Below are positions 8,438 through 16,664 of a stretch of 64,000 nucleotides of DNA, piece after piece; the first letter of the stretch is position 1; the number at the start of each line of letters is the position of its first letter. This stretch comes from Dyadobacter sp. 676 (GTDB taxonomy: Bacteria; Bacteroidota; Bacteroidia; Cytophagales; Spirosomataceae). The notes beneath the pieces are model-generated. The model ran no database searches. It was not told the DNA's origin and saw only the letters and a list, made by a program, of their open reading frames with translations. The stretch lies in contig NZ_CP159289.1 of NCBI RefSeq assembly GCF_040448675.1, forward strand, positions 6,927,001 through 6,991,000, written 5' to 3'. The translations under genes were made by a program, and so were the position numbers.

Positions 8438-10186
8438 TTACCAGTTAGGGTTTTGCGTATAAATACCGCCCGAGAGGCTTATTTCCCGGGTCGGAACGGG
8501 CCACAGGTAATCACGGGCGGGATCGAACTTGCGGCCCCGTTCGTAAATAGAGACGCTGTCGGCGTTCAAAGGCGGGATCGCGGTCCCCTTTTGCAGTTCA
8601 GCAGGGAAAATCCGCGGGCCGAGGACATCTTTGGGAAGCTCGATTTCCGCCGTCTTCCACCGGATCAGGTCCCAGTAACGGAAACCTTCCATTGCCAGCT
8701 CGATCTCCCGCTCGCGCCTGATTTCGTCGCGGATGTTCAGCCCGTGGGCCTGTGCGAAACTGTTGGTGAGAACGGCCAGCTTCCGGGGGTCATTCCCCGA
8801 GGCGCGGTTTCGGATTGCATTCACCGTCAGATCCAGCTCCGCATCGCTTATGCTGCCGTTGAGCTCGTAAAGCAACTCGGCATAGTTGAGCAATATCTCC
8901 GCATAACGGATCGTATAAAAGTTGATGAACCCGCCATTATTAGCATTATCCACGTAATGCAGCCATTTTCTGGGAATATAGAAGACATTCAGGGTCCAGG
9001 TTCCGCCCCCTGAGGCCGGAGTCGGATTGTAGGAATTCTTGTTGTTGATCGTCATGCCCAGGCGCGGGTCACGGTTCTGAAATTCGGTCAGGGTATTCAG
9101 CTCTTTGGGTTTAGCCAGGGGTGACTTCGACTTGGGCAAACCATCGGCGTACAGGTACTGATCGACCAGGTGCTTGGTTGCCTTGTAATTCCTGTTCGCC
9201 AGGCTGTTTGAAATAAATTGCGAAAGCACATTTACGCCTCCTCCGCCAAAATACAGTTTAGGCAAAATACCTTCCTTGTTCACCGCGTACGACCCTACGG
9301 ACGTAGGCGTACCCGCCGACAGACGGGAAGTTCCCTGGGCCTGATACTGGAACAGGTAATAGTAACTGCTGTCTTTCGAAGCAGCATTGATATAAAGACC
9401 ATGCTTTCCGCCGTCGATGATGGCTTTCGCCGCACCGAGCGCAATCGTCAAATGCTTCCCGGGGCTGCCGTAGCTGTGATATTTCTGCCGCGTGCCTTCA
9501 AAAAGCCCTACCCGGCTCAAAAGGCCCAGCGCGGCGGTGCTGGTAATCCGCCCGTATTCAGCCGCGGCCTGCTTGTCCGGCGACGGACATTTAGCGGCTG
9601 CGTAGTTCAGATCGGCATAAATTTGCTCCAAAACCACCTCCCGGTCAGTCCGGGGCGTGAGCAACTCGGGGTCGGATTCGGTGATGGTTTTCAGGATAAG
9701 CGGTACATCTCCAAAACGCTTGACCAGCTCGAAATACGCAAAGCCGCGAAAGAAACGGGCTTCGCCGACATACTTATTGACCGCGGCGCTGTCGCCATTA
9801 ACCAGCGGTGCCTTTTCAATGATATTGTTCGTCGCCGCGATCAGTTTGTAGTAGCCAGTCCATTCCGGCGAGCTGGCCGGGACCAGCTGCGTGCCGTTGC
9901 TCACGCTGTTGCCGCCGTTTCCGAAAAAGTCATCGGCGTAGAAGTCCTGAAATGGGGCTGCCTGATAAAATATTACATTGGTGGAAGCCTGGTTGTGCCC
10001 CGGCAGGTAGCTGTAAAGATAATTGCACGCCAAAGCGAGGTCGCTGGTGCTTTTCCAGAAATTGGCGTCGGTAATGCTGGTAGAGGGCTTCTGATCCAGT
10101 TCGCCGGAACAAGCGCCCGCCATGAATGCAGTCAGGAGCATCACCCAGCGGAAACCCGTATATTTTTTTGTCGATATCGATGTCAT
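8438..10186 (-). CDS. SusD/RagB-family nutrient-binding lipoprotein (PUL-A)
   Basis: This surface glycan-binding lipoprotein is the lid of the SusC next to it. A lipobox (FMAGAC, then SGELDQKPS) places the lipidated Cys about residue 26. The helical TPR-like SusD core follows (EARFFRGFAYFELVKRFGDV), and the C-terminal motif REREIELAMEGFRYWDLIRW is diagnostic. ATG 10186 is preferred because it gives a normal lipoprotein signal; ATG 10210 in the same frame would add eight residues. It starts 35 bases after susC stops, so the two are translated from one message. The glycan is probably the acidic polymer attacked by the PL8 enzyme downstream. Confidence 0.94.
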   Translation of the reverse strand: MTSISTKKYTGFRWVMLLTAFMAGACSGELDQKPSTSITDANFWKSTSDLALACNYLYSYLPGHNQASTNVIFYQAAPFQDFYADDFFGNGGNSVSNGTQLVPASSPEWTGYYKLIAATNNIIEKAPLVNGDSAAVNKYVGEARFFRGFAYFELVKRFGDVPLILKTITESDPELLTPRTDREVVLEQIYADLNYAAAKCPSPDKQAAAEYGRITSTAALGLLSRVGLFEGTRQKYHSYGSPGKHLTIALGAAKAIIDGGKHGLYINAASKDSSYYYLFQYQAQGTSRLSAGTPTSVGSYAVNKEGILPKLYFGGGGVNVLSQFISNSLANRNYKATKHLVDQYLYADGLPKSKSPLAKPKELNTLTEFQNRDPRLGMTINNKNSYNPTPASGGGTWTLNVFYIPRKWLHYVDNANNGGFINFYTIRYAEILLNYAELLYELNGSISDAELDLTVNAIRNRASGNDPRKLAVLTNSFAQAHGLNIRDEIRREREIELAMEGFRYWDLIRWKTAEIELPKDVLGPRIFPAELQKGTAIPPLNADSVSIYERGRKFDPARDYLWPVPTREISLSGGIYTQNPNW

Positions 10187-10221
10187 ATGTGCTAAAATTT
10201 GACAAATCATTGCTTTACCGG

Positions 10222-13200
10222 TTAAAAGGTGACATTCAGGCCGAATGCGTACGAACGGAACAGCGGGTACGCCCAGGCCGCCCTCGTAGGGTCCGAGGGT
10301 GTCTCAGGGTCGACATAGGGAAACCACATCTTCGTCGCTTCCCAAAGGTCCTGTCCCGTGAAATAGACCCGGAGGCGCTGCACCTTGATACGGCTGGTCA
10401 CTTTTACCGGCAGGGTGTAGCCCAGTTGCAGGTTTTTCAACCGGATATAAGCGGCATCCTGGATCCAGTGCGAGGAAATGCGGCCATTGAAAAAGTCGGG
10501 ATTGCCATACACATTGTCGGTATTGAAGTTGAAAAGGCGCGGATACCTCGCGTCGGTATTCGTGGGTGTCCAGGTATCGGTCTGCGCGCGGAAAGGCTGT
10601 ATCCAGGCAGCCGCCTTGGGCACCACCAGGTTAGGTGCGAGAAACTGGTTGATCTTGCCCACTCCCTGCCACATCATCCCCAAATCGAAACCTTTCCAAT
10701 CGGCACCCAGGTTGAGCCCGAAACTGAACCGGGGACTGGTGTTACCCAGGTAAATCAGGTCGCCGTGGTTCTGCTGGGTACCCGATCCGATATCGATCCG
10801 CCCGTCGCCATTCACATCCTGGTATTTGATATCCCCCGCCGCATTTTTGGCGTGCTGGAAAGCGTGGCCCCGGACATCGGCCTCATCGGTAAAATAGCCT
10901 TCGCTGCGGAAACCGAATATCGAATTGATCGGATAACCCTCGATCGCCCGGTTCACCCCTTCGGCATAGGTAGTCTGGCCTTTATAAGCGGTGATCTTGT
11001 TGGTATTGTCCCCCAGGTTGAAGTTTACAAAATAATTGGCGGTGGCGATCTTGTCGCGCCAGCCCAGGGTTAGCTCCCATCCTTTTGTGCGCATGGATGC
11101 CCCATTGGTAGTTCTCGGATTTACGCCCAGGGTCGAAGGGTAGTTGATCGTTATGAGCATATCATTGTTATCGCGGATGAAATACTCGAAACTACCCGTC
11201 AGCTTGTTTTTGAAAAGGGCAAAATCCAAACCCGCATTCACTGTCTGAACCGTCTCCCAGCCTAGCCCCGAGGAAGGCAAGTCGGCCTGATAGTAGGATT
11301 TGTTGATCAGATTGTTGAACGGATAGGCCGGCCCTCCGTCCAGCTGGGCGATATAATCGTAGTTTCGCGCATTGAGCGCGCCCAGCTGCGCATTGCCGAG
11401 CTTACCCCAGCTTGCCCGCAGTTTTAACATATTCACCACACGTGAGGCAGGTTCGAAAAACCCCTCCTTATCGATTGCCCAGCCTGCCGAGAACGCAGGA
11501 AATGTCTGGCTCCGGTGCCCCGGCGCAAGTCTGGACGATGCGTCGTTGCGCAGGTTGGCCTCGAACAGGTATTTGTCTTTGTAATTGTAGTTCAACCGGC
11601 CAAAGTATGAAAGCCAAACGTTTGTCTGGACATTATCCGACGGAACGAACGACGAAGTAGGCGCATAGGCATTCAGGGAAGGAATGTCGTTGGAAATCAA
11701 GCCTGTCACCGATATGCCGATCTGGTCGAAATTATAGCTTTTGTATTCATAACCTCCCAGCACGTGGAAGTTGTGGTTTTCGCCCGACTTCCAGGTATAA
11801 TCGGCCAATGCCTGAACATTGTGCTGTACCTGCGTAAACCGGGTTTTGTTCAGGCTGGCGGCGGGGAAAGTGTAGCTCGACGGGCTTACCGGATTGTTAT
11901 AGTTCCAGCGCGCCACAGGCCGGTTGAAGCTCTCGCCTTTGTTGAATACAAGTCCGGGCCCGTAGACGGCTTTCAGTACCAATCCTTTGGCAACATTAGC
12001 CGAAAGCGTAAAGACGCCATTCAGATTGTGGTTATCCTGCCTGTCATATCCTCCTTCTTTCAATCTGAGGAAATACTCATATCCCGATCCTTGCGCAAAC
12101 TTCGTATTGTTCGAGCCGGGCAGGTAGATCGGGAACCTCCTGCGCTGGGTATAGAAGTTGTACATATATCCGTACTGGCCGGAAATTTTGTTGCCATTCG
12201 GATAATTCGCATCGGTATACCCGTAGCTGATACGGGAATCGATGGTAAAAATCCTGGATAACTTCTGGTTGAAATTGAACCGGACATTATAACGCTTGAA
12301 ATTATCGGGGCCGAATTTAAAAATCCCGTTTTGGGAAAAATAACCGAGACCGATCAAATACTGCGTTTTGTCGTTACCTCCGCTGAGCGCCAGGTTATGG
12401 TTCTGGCTGGAAGTGGTCTTCCGCATGACCATGCCCAGGATGTCTGTATTAAAATAGTAATCCAGGTTGCCGTCGGCGCGCAAAACAGTGTCCTTGCCTG
12501 TGCGCATCCATTCGATCTGCTGGTCGCTGAAACCCGGCGCCAGACCGGCATTCAGGTTGGCGGTCCGCTCGATTTCCGCCTGCTCCCATGAATTGAGCAG
12601 CTCGGGCATCCGGTAGGGTTTATTAACCGTGTAGAGCATGCTGTATTCCAGCTTCGGCCGGCCCGCAAGTCCTTTCTTGGTGGTGACGATAATCACCCCG
12701 CTCGCCGCCTTGGCTCCATAGATCGCAGCTGCCGAAGCGTCTTTAAGCACCGAAATATTCTCGATATCATTCGGATTCAGGATCGACATATCCCCTTCCA
12801 CGCCGTCCACAATGACCAAAGGACTGTTGGTGCCGTTCAGCGACGAAAAGCCGCGGATATTCAGGTTGTAGCCTTCGTTGCCCGGCTGTCCACTGCTCCG
12901 GGTGACCACGAGCCCCGGTGCGGCTCCCTGCAAAGCCGCCACCGCGTTGGTAACAGGGCGGTTTTCGATCACTTTGGAGCTGATCGTCGACACGGCCCCG
13001 GTCAGATTCTCTTTCTTTTCCACTCCATATCCGACTACCACAACCTCCTCAAAGGCCTTTTCCTCCGGCGACAGGCTCACCACAAGGTTTACCTGGCTGC
13101 CCACCGCGATCTCCTTTTTTACAAAGCCGACAAAACTGAAAATCAGGACCGCGTCCTGGTCGGGAACACTGAGCTCGAAAGTCCCGGCCGCACTCGTGGT

Positions 13201-13698
13201 AGTTCCCTGCTGCGTGCCTTTGATCAGAATGCTGACGCCCGGCAATGCTTCGCCCTTTTCGTCGGTAACCCGGCCCGTCAGGACCCGGACAGGTTCCCCG
13301 ACAGGGGGAGTTTTCATCGCGGAAGGCTTTTCGGCCGCCCTTCGTTTGATGATAATAATCCTGTTTTCAATCGAAAAATCCAGCTGCTGTCCTGCGAGGC
13401 ATTGACGGAGCGCCTCTTCGACCGTTCCGTTGCTGATGTTCAGCGTGGCCGGTCTGGCATCTTTCAGCAGCTGTTGATTAAAAAAGAAATCGTAGCCCGA
13501 CTGCCTGCGGATCTGGCGGAATATCTTTTCCAGCGAAACATTCTGCTGGCGGATATTGATGTTTTGCGCATAGCCGTCGTCTGCCACCGCATGCAGCATC
13601 GTCAGCACAGACAAAACGAAAATCAATTTCATCATAAGCAGCAATTTGTGGGCATAGCAAATGCTTATACCGATGTCCTCGGTAGATTTTTTGTACAT
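10222..13698 (-). CDS. SusC/RagA TonB-dependent outer-membrane transporter with STN domain (PUL-A)
   Basis: The 1158-residue outer-membrane channel imports oligosaccharide with energy from TonB. In order it has a signal peptide (about 1-45), an STN signalling domain (NVSLEKIFRQIRRQSGYDFF to about 115), a carboxypeptidase-D-like beta-sandwich (GRVTDEKGEALPGVSILIKG), the TonB-box-like VVVVGYG, a plug domain (SGQPGNEGYNLNIRGFSSLN, VIVDGVEG) and a large beta-barrel ending in FGLNVTF. The STN domain is the part that contacts FecR in trans-envelope signalling, which fits the sigma and FecR genes upstream. The gene is intact, unlike its FecR. Its start codon overlaps a candidate antisense promoter box at 13694-13701. 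Confidence 0.95.
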   Translation of the reverse strand: MYKKSTEDIGISICYAHKLLLMMKLIFVLSVLTMLHAVADDGYAQNINIRQQNVSLEKIFRQIRRQSGYDFFFNQQLLKDARPATLNISNGTVEEALRQCLAGQQLDFSIENRIIIIKRRAAEKPSAMKTPPVGEPVRVLTGRVTDEKGEALPGVSILIKGTQQGTTTSAAGTFELSVPDQDAVLIFSFVGFVKKEIAVGSQVNLVVSLSPEEKAFEEVVVVGYGVEKKENLTGAVSTISSKVIENRPVTNAVAALQGAAPGLVVTRSSGQPGNEGYNLNIRGFSSLNGTNSPLVIVDGVEGDMSILNPNDIENISVLKDASAAAIYGAKAASGVIIVTTKKGLAGRPKLEYSMLYTVNKPYRMPELLNSWEQAEIERTANLNAGLAPGFSDQQIEWMRTGKDTVLRADGNLDYYFNTDILGMVMRKTTSSQNHNLALSGGNDKTQYLIGLGYFSQNGIFKFGPDNFKRYNVRFNFNQKLSRIFTIDSRISYGYTDANYPNGNKISGQYGYMYNFYTQRRRFPIYLPGSNNTKFAQGSGYEYFLRLKEGGYDRQDNHNLNGVFTLSANVAKGLVLKAVYGPGLVFNKGESFNRPVARWNYNNPVSPSSYTFPAASLNKTRFTQVQHNVQALADYTWKSGENHNFHVLGGYEYKSYNFDQIGISVTGLISNDIPSLNAYAPTSSFVPSDNVQTNVWLSYFGRLNYNYKDKYLFEANLRNDASSRLAPGHRSQTFPAFSAGWAIDKEGFFEPASRVVNMLKLRASWGKLGNAQLGALNARNYDYIAQLDGGPAYPFNNLINKSYYQADLPSSGLGWETVQTVNAGLDFALFKNKLTGSFEYFIRDNNDMLITINYPSTLGVNPRTTNGASMRTKGWELTLGWRDKIATANYFVNFNLGDNTNKITAYKGQTTYAEGVNRAIEGYPINSIFGFRSEGYFTDEADVRGHAFQHAKNAAGDIKYQDVNGDGRIDIGSGTQQNHGDLIYLGNTSPRFSFGLNLGADWKGFDLGMMWQGVGKINQFLAPNLVVPKAAAWIQPFRAQTDTWTPTNTDARYPRLFNFNTDNVYGNPDFFNGRISSHWIQDAAYIRLKNLQLGYTLPVKVTSRIKVQRLRVYFTGQDLWEATKMWFPYVDPETPSDPTRAAWAYPLFRSYAFGLNVTF

Positions 13699-13706
13699 TT
13701 GAACAG

Positions 13707-13795
13707 ATTGTTTTGATTGGTAAATGCTCGAAACACTTTATCAGGTCAGCTTCAATCGGTGGCCGGGCGTGTTAGCCGCACTCCCGGCATTTTTT
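13707..13795 (+). ncRNA. Candidate antisense RNA over the susC leader (PUL-A)
   Basis: The plus strand, opposite to the operon, has a perfect TAnnTTTG box (TACATTTG, 13694-13701) overlapping the susC start codon, and a terminator hairpin with six T ending at 13795. A transcript between them would be about 90 nt and fully complementary to the susC leader. No good -33 TTTG was found at the usual distance, and A-rich start regions produce this box by chance. Cis-antisense RNAs over susC leaders are known from Bacteroides (DonS type). This is inference from layout and needs transcript data. Confidence 0.33.
13762..13795 (+). terminator. Intrinsic terminator pointing against the PUL-A operon
   Basis: GCCGGG (13762-13767) pairs with CCCGGC (13783-13788); GTG/CAC extends the stem after one mismatch, and a 7-base loop closes it. 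TTTTTT follows at 13790-13795. The T tract is on the plus strand only, so the signal would stop plus-strand transcription although every nearby gene reads minus. This orientation is what makes an antisense RNA from the susC start region plausible. Confidence 0.6.
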
Positions 13796-13818
13796 GAAGC
13801 CTTCCGGCGGAAGTAATT

Positions 13819-14983
13819 TTATTTGATCACAGTCACCCTCCTTCCTTCTACTTTAAACCTGACGTCCCCGGTCGCTTCCAGCATTTTGAGAATGTCGGAT
13901 AGATTCTTCGACCGTGAAACTTCCCCGCCGTAGCGTAGATCCCCCCGGCGGGTTTTCGTAAACGACCTCTATGTTATACCACCGGGCAATCATGCGCATG
14001 ATCGTTTGCAGGTCTTCCCCGTTAAACACGAACTCCCCGTTTTTCCAGGCGATCTCCGCATCCGGATCGACCTCTTTTACCGCTATTCCTCTTTCGGTAA
14101 GCAATGCCTGCTGCCCCGGCACCAGCCGCTGCGCATTCACCCGAACGGAGCCTTCCAGCAGCGTCGTTTTAACACCTGGCTCATCTTCATAGGCGTTGAT
14201 ATTGAAATGCGTGCCTAACACCTTCACAGTCTGCCTCCGGGATTTGACCAGAAAAGGCATCTTCTTATCGGGTGCAACTTCGAAATATGCTTCCCCGACC
14301 AGCTCCACGAGCCTTTCGGCGCCGATAAAGAATGTTGGGTAGCGAAGTGACGACGCTGCATTTAACCAAACCCTGCTGCCGTCGGGCAGAACCAGCTGGT
14401 ATTGGCCGCCGATGGGAGTCGATATGGCGTTCATGGCCGGCGAAGCATCCGGGTCATTTGGTTTTCCGTGAATGGCGTAGGTGATCTGTCCGTCACTTGT
14501 TTTCCGGATGCTGATGCCGGACTGGGTGGCTATTTCGCCCCGGCCGGCGCTATCGAGTTCGATCCGGGTGCCGTCGGCAAGGGTGAGCATGGCCTTTTCG
14601 CCGCCCGGCCCGATTCCCGCGGGGTGCGCCGCCGGTACAGCCGTTTCCGCACCCGATGGCCGGTAGTAACGGTACACGCCGACCGATACGATGACAAGCA
14701 CCGAGGCAGCAGCCACCCATTTTTTCCAAAGCGGATAAATATGCTTCCGATCTTCGTAGGCCGTTTCCTCCTCCTGCCCGGTAATATGCGCTATCATTCG
14801 GGAGGCCGTGTCTCCCGGAAGAGACTCGTAAACCTGCTGCGCCGAGAACGCATCGCCCAGCAACGCCCTTAGCTCGTCGGCGTGAGAAGGGTCTTCCACT
14901 AATGCAAAAAATTCCTGCATTTCACTATCCGAGCCGTTCCGGTTCAGATACTTCGATAACAATTCGGCCAGGCGGCTGTTCAT
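13819..14983 (-). pseudogene. FecR-family anti-sigma factor, frameshifted near the 3' end (PUL-A)
   Basis: FecR proteins sit in the inner membrane, hold an ECF sigma factor and release it on a signal from the SusC STN domain. The product from ATG 14983 has a cytoplasmic N-terminus, a membrane helix (WVAAASVLVIVSVGVYRYY), the FecR domain (STPIGGQYQLVLPDGSRVWL, EAYFEV) and the start of the DUF4974 C-terminal domain. At the six-base C run 13941-13946 the frame slips. As written, translation ends at 13853 with foreign residues. Removing one base restores GDLRYGGEVSRSKNLSDILK and a normal end (VTVIK, stop 13819-13821) for a 387-residue protein. The break removes the part thought to contact the transporter. 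Confidence 0.85.
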
Positions 14984-15166
14984 GGGCGGCGCAATGATTA
15001 TCCAGACCTCCGACAAATGGAGCTGTTTTCGGTGTTGACACGCCAGCCCGGAAATACGGGTAGATAAAAATGAAAAATTTTTATATTTTTTTTTATTGTT
15101 CCCGGAAATCAGCCCCGTCGGCTTCAAATGAAGCCCCGATGGCCGGAGAAACCGGGAATTGGCGAC

Positions 15167-15769
15167 CTACCTGAAGAGATAAAAGAGCAAAATCGGGTAA
15201 ACGCCCAGGTTATCCTTAAAATAGCTTCGGATCGTTTTAAGGGCCTGTTTCATGTGCGAATGCACCGTAAGGGGAGATATTTGCAGCCGGGCTGCTACTT
15301 CTTCGTATTTCAGGCCGTCTTCGCGGCAAAGCAAAAACACCTGGCGCTGCTGGGGAGTGAGCGATTTCAGTGCCTGCGCGAGGATCGTTTCAGATTCCTT
15401 CAAATCCAGGTAAGCCTCCGTTTCGCGGATCTCCTGTGGTGTAACCAGTCCCAATTCCTGTGACGCCCTGGCCTGCCGGGCGATCTGCCGCAATACATTC
15501 AGTGAATGGTTGCGCACGGTTCGGTTCAGGTAAGCACCAAAGTTATCGACCGATCCCAACGCGGCCCGTCCGAGCCATATTTTAAGGAAAATTTCCTGGA
15601 CGATATCTTCGGCCAGGGTTTCCGAGCGAGTCAGCCGTTTGGCAAAAGAATACACCAGTCCCTGATAATCATGAAAAAGAGCGGCAAATGCATGCGGATC
15701 GCCCGACGAGATTTTCGCCAAAAGTTCCTTTTCATCTTTAGAAGGGCCTGAGTGCATCGGTAAACCCAA
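15167..15769 (-). CDS. ECF RNA polymerase sigma factor, FecI-like (PUL-A)
   Basis: This 200-residue sigma-70 family protein has only regions 2 and 4. Region 2 runs from AFAALFHDYQGLVYSFAKRL to EDIVQEIFLKIW; region 4 (LTPQQRQVFLLCREDGLKYE, then EVAARLQISPLTVHSHMKQA) holds the helix-turn-helix. Bacteroidota sigma factors of this class are paired with FecR and drive a neighbouring susCD operon. FecR follows on the same strand after 183 bases. An ATG four codons in (MHSGPSKDE) is an alternative start. Its own activity would be unregulated or altered if the FecR frameshift is real. Confidence 0.93.
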   Translation of the reverse strand: MGLPMHSGPSKDEKELLAKISSGDPHAFAALFHDYQGLVYSFAKRLTRSETLAEDIVQEIFLKIWLGRAALGSVDNFGAYLNRTVRNHSLNVLRQIARQARASQELGLVTPQEIRETEAYLDLKESETILAQALKSLTPQQRQVFLLCREDGLKYEEVAARLQISPLTVHSHMKQALKTIRSYFKDNLGVYPILLFYLFR

Positions 15770-16076
15770 TTATAGCAATAATAACTGCTGTTCTGGCATG
15801 CGAACGGTTGGTTTGCCATCAAGGTTTGTAAGCCTTATCGGTCCCGGATTTACTGCCAGCTTCCAAAATTTACCCCGCAAAGTGCCATTGCAATCGGATT
15901 ATCGTGCCCAGGGCATCCGAATCCCGGAACGTCAGTTTGAAACGTTGGCCCGGAAGCCCGAAAAGCGAGCCGGATGCTTACTCGTCTAAATCGCCCGATC
16001 AGCCGGCAGACCCATGCCGGTCGTGTTAATCAAACGAAGTCCGGGTTAATTTGTAAATCTAATTGCCCGTAATAAA
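15770..16076. other. Intergenic stretch, no gene seen
   Basis: These 307 bases separate the PUL-A sigma gene (start at 15769) from the 3' end of a lipoprotein gene. A 63-codon plus-strand frame (15798-15989) has no recognisable content and is probably chance. The sigma promoter should lie here, but no TAnnTTTG box was found on the minus strand, so it may use a different promoter class. Confidence 0.5.
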
Positions 16077-16553
16077 CTATTTCGCTTTAACGATAAGCAG
16101 GGCGGAAGTCAGGGGCGATTTCTTTACGGACTCACCATTATGCCGGAATTGGGTGTATTTATAAACATTGGCACATGCATTTTTTTCCTGCTCGTACCAT
16201 ACTTCCAATGTATCGGAATCCACACTGTTGAATTGCAACCTCAAAGACGACTTCCCCTGCCCATTTTTGTCACAATCCGCATAGAATACATAGGATTTCA
16301 ATCCGGGAAAGTACACGTTTGTGACAACGATGCTTTTCTGACTATCGTTGTCAAAAAGCCGGATGGAATCAACCGAATAACGTGCTTTTGATGAAGCAAG
16401 CAGGTCGTTTCCGTCATCATCGACAATGGAAAACGAGATCGGCGCTGTTGCGCGCATATCCATATCCGAACAATCGTCGCACGCAGAAAGGGTGAAACCG
16501 AGTACAGCGGCAAGCGATATCAGGTATTTATCAAAGCGTACGTTCATTTGCAT
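16077..16553 (-). CDS. Hypothetical lipoprotein
   Basis: The 158-residue protein has a lipoprotein signal (LISLAAVLGFTLSAC, then DDCSD), so it should be anchored to the inner face of the outer membrane or exported. The mature part is beta-rich, with SISFSIVDDDGNDL-like and LRLQFNSVDSDTLEVWYEQE segments and a few cysteines (CDDC, DCDKN, NACAN). I do not recognise a family. It lies 111 bases downstream of the GloVer-repeat gene on the same strand and may be cotranscribed with it. Confidence 0.75.
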   Translation of the reverse strand: MQMNVRFDKYLISLAAVLGFTLSACDDCSDMDMRATAPISFSIVDDDGNDLLASSKARYSVDSIRLFDNDSQKSIVVTNVYFPGLKSYVFYADCDKNGQGKSSLRLQFNSVDSDTLEVWYEQEKNACANVYKYTQFRHNGESVKKSPLTSALLIVKAK

Positions 16554-16664
16554 AATTTTTCGATGTCAGACACAATGAAATGAGATATCGTTGCAGGCAT
16601 TGGTGAAATCACTTGCCGTCTCTTCCGGCAGCCCATTTGCTAACCCGGTTCCACCCGCAGTCCA

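Noticed and set aside
10126..11073. A 315-codon plus-strand frame opposite the 3' end of susC and the start of susD
   Set aside because: It spans two clearly real genes on the other strand and has no signal, motif or domain; it is a shadow frame.
15798..15989. A small plus-strand frame upstream of the PUL-A sigma gene
   Set aside because: It has no promoter box, no recognisable sequence and no signal or membrane features; chance is sufficient.
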